Assembly: GCF_000620785.1 (NCBI RefSeq)
Contig: NZ_JIAI01000002.1
Location: 812,177 to 876,176, forward strand
Length of the DNA: 64,000 bases
Direction of reading: 5' to 3'
Source: Actinospineispora acaciae DSM 45401
GTDB lineage: Bacteria; Actinomycetota; Actinomycetes; Mycobacteriales; Pseudonocardiaceae
Below are positions 61,981 to 64,000 of the stretch, piece after piece. The notes under the pieces were generated by a model. It saw only the letters and a program-made list of their open reading frames with translations, was not told the origin of the DNA and did not search any database. Both the position numbers and the translations under genes were made by a program. The first letter of the stretch is position 1. Each line of letters opens with the position of its first letter.

Positions 61981-63273
61981 TCAGCTCGGCCCGATCGCCG
62001 GGCGCGCGGTTGTCCTGCCCAGGCTTCCGGCGGTGAACTCCTCGATGTTCTCGCCAAGCTGGGCGGCCTCGATCGCGCCTCGGAACCGGGGAGCGCCAAC
62101 GAGCCGGCCCAGCGTGAGAAGCCGTTGCGCGACTCCTTCGGTGCGTTCAGCGGACGGTAGCCCGAAGACGGCGCGGATCGCGGCTTCGCAGCCAGCCAGG
62201 TCACCACGCAGCACCCGGGCGGTGCCCAGATCGACCGTCGCCGACACCTGTCCCGATGCCCACCGTCGGCCGGCGGGCAGTTCGGCGAATGCTTGGACGG
62301 CGTGCTCTGCGGCCGGCTCGGCGCGCTTCCCGTCGTTCAATGCGACATAGGCCGAGCTGGCGCACAGCGCGTGCCGAGACCGGTCGAACAGCAGCTCACC
62401 GCCAACGCTGTCCTGGAACTCGTCGTCCCCGGCGAGTTCGAGCTGGTCGCTGGCGGCGGCCAGGTCGGCGCTCACCTCGTCGCGGGCGCCGATCAGCGAG
62501 AGCGCCCGTGCGCGCACCGAGTGCAGCCGCACACGAGAAGTGCCGGCGGGAGCGCCGATCAGCCCAGCTTCAGCGGCCGCGACGGCGCGGCGAGGCAGGC
62601 CCGACCAGAGTGCGACCGTAGCTTGCAGCCCGCGTGCCCACGCGCATAGCGACGGGTGATCGATCACTGAGCCGTAGGTGAATGCGGCCCGTGCCTGCTC
62701 CTCGGCCACGTCCGGATGGCCGAGGTCGAAGCTCACCGAAGTCAGCAGCCCGCAGCAAAGCCCCGCCAGTAGGTACAGCTCGGCTTGCTGACGTGGTTTC
62801 GAGGTCCGGTCCAGCTGCTCGTATGCGGTGTCTCGCAGCTGCACCAGCTCGGTCAGCATCGTTAGCGGCGGCCGGCTCAGGCACCCGTTCGCGGCTCGCC
62901 GCGCGGCGTCCTGGAGATGCTCAAGCGCGGACGGATCGATCGCGCCGGCCGAACTTATGGCGTGCTCGACTGAACGTCGTCCAGCCTCGGCCACCGCGTC
63001 GCCTCCCTCCGCCGGAGCGGCCAGCTCGTCTGGCGGCCCGAGCAAGCGTTCGACTGGCTCGCCGAACCACCCCTCGAGCACTCGGCAGAATGCGGCCGTC
63101 CGAGGGATCGGGGCGCCGCCGCGAAGCCACCGCTTCAACTGGCGCTCAGATACAGCTATCTCATTCTCGCCGAGCCGCCGCGCTTCCGAAGGGAACCGAC
63201 GCAGTACGTCACGCTGTGACAGGTGGGCGGCGCGGATCTTCTGTTCCAACCGGGTCCGCGGGCGGTCGGCCAT
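61981..63273 (-). CDS. XRE-type regulator with TPR-like repeats
   Basis: A 430-residue regulator. An N-terminal helix-turn-helix (about 15-75: LSQRDVLRRFPSEARRL and SERQLKRWLRGG) is followed by helical repeats to the C-terminus, the layout of Streptomyces regulators with TPR domains that sense peptides or protein partners. It is less GC-rich than the core genes and carries more varied codons. Two 17-bp direct repeats lie 53-90 bp upstream of its ATG. It is divergent from a small gene of unknown function, as often found for such regulators in accessory regions. Confidence 0.82.
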   Translation of the reverse strand: MADRPRTRLEQKIRAAHLSQRDVLRRFPSEARRLGENEIAVSERQLKRWLRGGAPIPRTAAFCRVLEGWFGEPVERLLGPPDELAAPAEGGDAVAEAGRRSVEHAISSAGAIDPSALEHLQDAARRAANGCLSRPPLTMLTELVQLRDTAYEQLDRTSKPRQQAELYLLAGLCCGLLTSVSFDLGHPDVAEEQARAAFTYGSVIDHPSLCAWARGLQATVALWSGLPRRAVAAAEAGLIGAPAGTSRVRLHSVRARALSLIGARDEVSADLAAASDQLELAGDDEFQDSVGGELLFDRSRHALCASSAYVALNDGKRAEPAAEHAVQAFAELPAGRRWASGQVSATVDLGTARVLRGDLAGCEAAIRAVFGLPSAERTEGVAQRLLTLGRLVGAPRFRGAIEAAQLGENIEEFTAGSLGRTTARPAIGPS

Positions 63274-63325
63274 AGGTTAGAACCGTAGCGAGCAGCGGCA
63301 TCGTTTAGCGCAGGTTGCGGTACTG

Positions 63326-63363
63326 ATGGCCCTGTCATGGCCTGAAATGGCCCTGTCATGGCC
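63326..63363. repeat. 17-bp direct repeats, candidate regulator sites
   Basis: ATGGCCCTGTCATGGCC occurs at 63326-63342 and again at 63347-63363, a 21-bp period that places both copies on the same face of the helix. They lie in the divergent region between the XRE gene and the 121-residue gene. Confidence 0.6.
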
Positions 63364-63464
63364 CGGGAACGCCCGTCGTCACGCACATAGCGTCCCGCGC
63401 GTGATCGACGACGACACGTGGTGCGGGCTTCTGGCCCGCCGCGACCAGCCGGGGGCGCGACGCC

Positions 63465-63830
63465 ATGGCTGACCAAGACCCCGCATCAGCAGTACGGCTG
63501 ACGTTCGGCCTGCTGCTCGACATGACCGACTACCACGTCCACGCCGTGTATGACCCCGAAGATCCTTGCCCGCTCACTGTGTGCGGCGAGCACCTCATTC
63601 CCGGGATCTTCGTGCCAGGCCCGGCCTTGCTGCATCGCGGCTGCCTGGCGGCCATCCCGGACCCGGACACCGTCGAGCTTCGACCGGCGTCAGCCGTTCG
63701 TCGACGGCTGCTGAACGCTGACCCGGATCACGCCGCCGGGCCGATCCTCAAGCTCACTCGCTGGTATCTCGCGGCGCGTTACGACCAGCGCATACGCCGC
63801 GCGATCACAGCGGAGTGGCGTCGTGGCTGA
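63465..63830 (+). CDS. Hypothetical protein divergent from XRE gene
   Basis: A 121-residue protein beginning MADQDPASAVRLTFGLLLDM. The centre contains CPLTVCGEHLIPG and a further RGC, a possible metal-binding or redox arrangement. The C-terminus is basic and helical. No family is recognised. The ATG has no evident ribosome binding site. The next frame overlaps its stop by 8 bp. Together with the XRE gene it forms a typical accessory arrangement. Confidence 0.55.
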   Translation: MADQDPASAVRLTFGLLLDMTDYHVHAVYDPEDPCPLTVCGEHLIPGIFVPGPALLHRGCLAAIPDPDTVELRPASAVRRRLLNADPDHAAGPILKLTRWYLAARYDQRIRRAITAEWRRG

Positions 63831-64000
63831 GGCGAGCAAGTGCCGCTGTGGCCAGACCACCGTGAGCGGACTCCCGATCCTCTGTGGCCCGCACGATGTC
63901 GGCGGTTCCGCCATGACCGCGCGGTCATGCCGTCGTCCGGTGCAGGGCGGCGAGCTTGGCGGCGCTGGGGCTGCCGGGCTCGGCGGTGCAGAGCACCAGG
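63823..64000 (+). CDS. Possible small zinc-binding protein, runs off window
   Basis: An open frame from GTG 63823 with CRCGQTTVSGLPILCGPHDV near its start, a Cys-x-Cys and Cys-x-x-His arrangement that could bind zinc. The 8-bp overlap with the previous gene supports translation. After about 35 codons the composition becomes Gly/Ala-rich and overlaps the opposite-strand gene below, so only the first part looks convincing and the true end is not known. Confidence 0.35.
   Translation, partial: MAEASKCRCGQTTVSGLPILCGPHDVGGSAMTARSCRRPVQGGELGGAGAAGLGGAEHQ
63925..64000 (-). CDS. C-terminal end of MmyB-type XRE regulator
   Basis: Only 24 codons are in the window. The sequence LVLCTAEPGSPSAAKLAALH near the end, stopping with TGA at 63925-63927, matches the well-known C-terminal signature (TAEPGSPS) of the MmyB-like ligand-binding domain in actinobacterial XRE regulators. 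The DNA-binding part lies beyond the window. Its 3' end overlaps the possible zinc-protein frame on the plus strand. Confidence 0.6.
   Translation of the reverse strand, partial: LVLCTAEPGSPSAAKLAALHRTTA

Overview
The window is about 64 kb of very GC-rich actinobacterial chromosome. The gene set and order match the conserved neighbourhood known in Mycobacterium tuberculosis from msrB (Rv2674) to sigB (Rv2710), read in reverse: sigB, DUF3099, DUF3039, YihY, sigA, suhB, cei, DUF4193, DUF3093, dut, DUF3710, an alpha/beta hydrolase, an OB-fold protein, DUF3159, ceoC/ceoB, an APC-type transporter, a TrmA-like methyltransferase, dxs, an enoyl-CoA hydratase, an HRDC ribonuclease, DUF3000, hemE, hemY, hemQ and msrB. 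This synteny is recalled from family knowledge, not computed. The very high GC, abundant GTG starts and extra genes (PHA synthase, an orphan LuxR response regulator, DUF7455 proteins) suggest a Pseudonocardiales-type organism rather than a mycobacterium; that assignment is inference.

Layout. 1-6.3 kb: end of an acyl-CoA synthetase (NDP-forming), a DUF1905 protein, class I fumarase, a beta-helix lipoprotein, and a less GC-rich gene for a membrane-anchored PLD-like/helical-repeat protein (probably acquired). 6.6-15.1 kb: sigB, an SMI1/KNR4-like protein, PHA synthase, an XRE regulator, dtd, a methyltransferase, an HhH-GPD protein, DUF3099, DUF3039 and YihY. 15.4-32.3 kb: a helicase, two DUF7455 zinc proteins, the sigA-to-dut block, a potassium block (ceoB, ceoC and a KimA-like transporter) and an RNA methyltransferase. 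32.3-36.4 kb: an accessory insert with a two-gene cassette of unknown function, an oxidoreductase, a UbiA-family prenyltransferase and an SDR. 36.5-39.2 kb: dxs and an enoyl-CoA hydratase. 39.3-45.2 kb: GNAT, TetR, an amino-acid permease, a frameshifted P1-family peptidase and a two-component system. 45.3-53.4 kb: ribonuclease D-like protein, response regulator, DUF3000, and the haem genes hemE, hemY and hemQ interrupted by an SDR/MarR pair. 53.4-64 kb: a very large AAA/TPR regulator, FMN reductase, MFS transporter, ridA, msrB, a stand-alone LigD-type polymerase, an epimerase-like protein and, at the edge, an accessory XRE region.

How the genes work together. HemE, HemY and HemQ belong to the coproporphyrin-dependent haem route of Gram-positive bacteria; dxs feeds isoprenoids, which the UbiA protein could use. 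The CeoB/CeoC pair and the transporter form a plausible potassium module. The permease and the P1 peptidase form an overlapping operon next to a tetR gene, and three CGATCGATCG-type palindromes sit upstream of that tetR, the permease and the GNAT/enoyl-CoA hydratase pair, suggesting one local regulon.

Patterns beyond genes. At least fifteen genes carry a -10-like hexamer ending in T exactly 6 or 7 nt before the start codon with no evident ribosome binding site, a strong leaderless-mRNA signature. Convergent genes are packed extremely tightly (shared CTAG stop codons, long antisense coding overlaps) or are separated by long perfect hairpins. Related short GAGTC-containing repeats also appear inside hemY.
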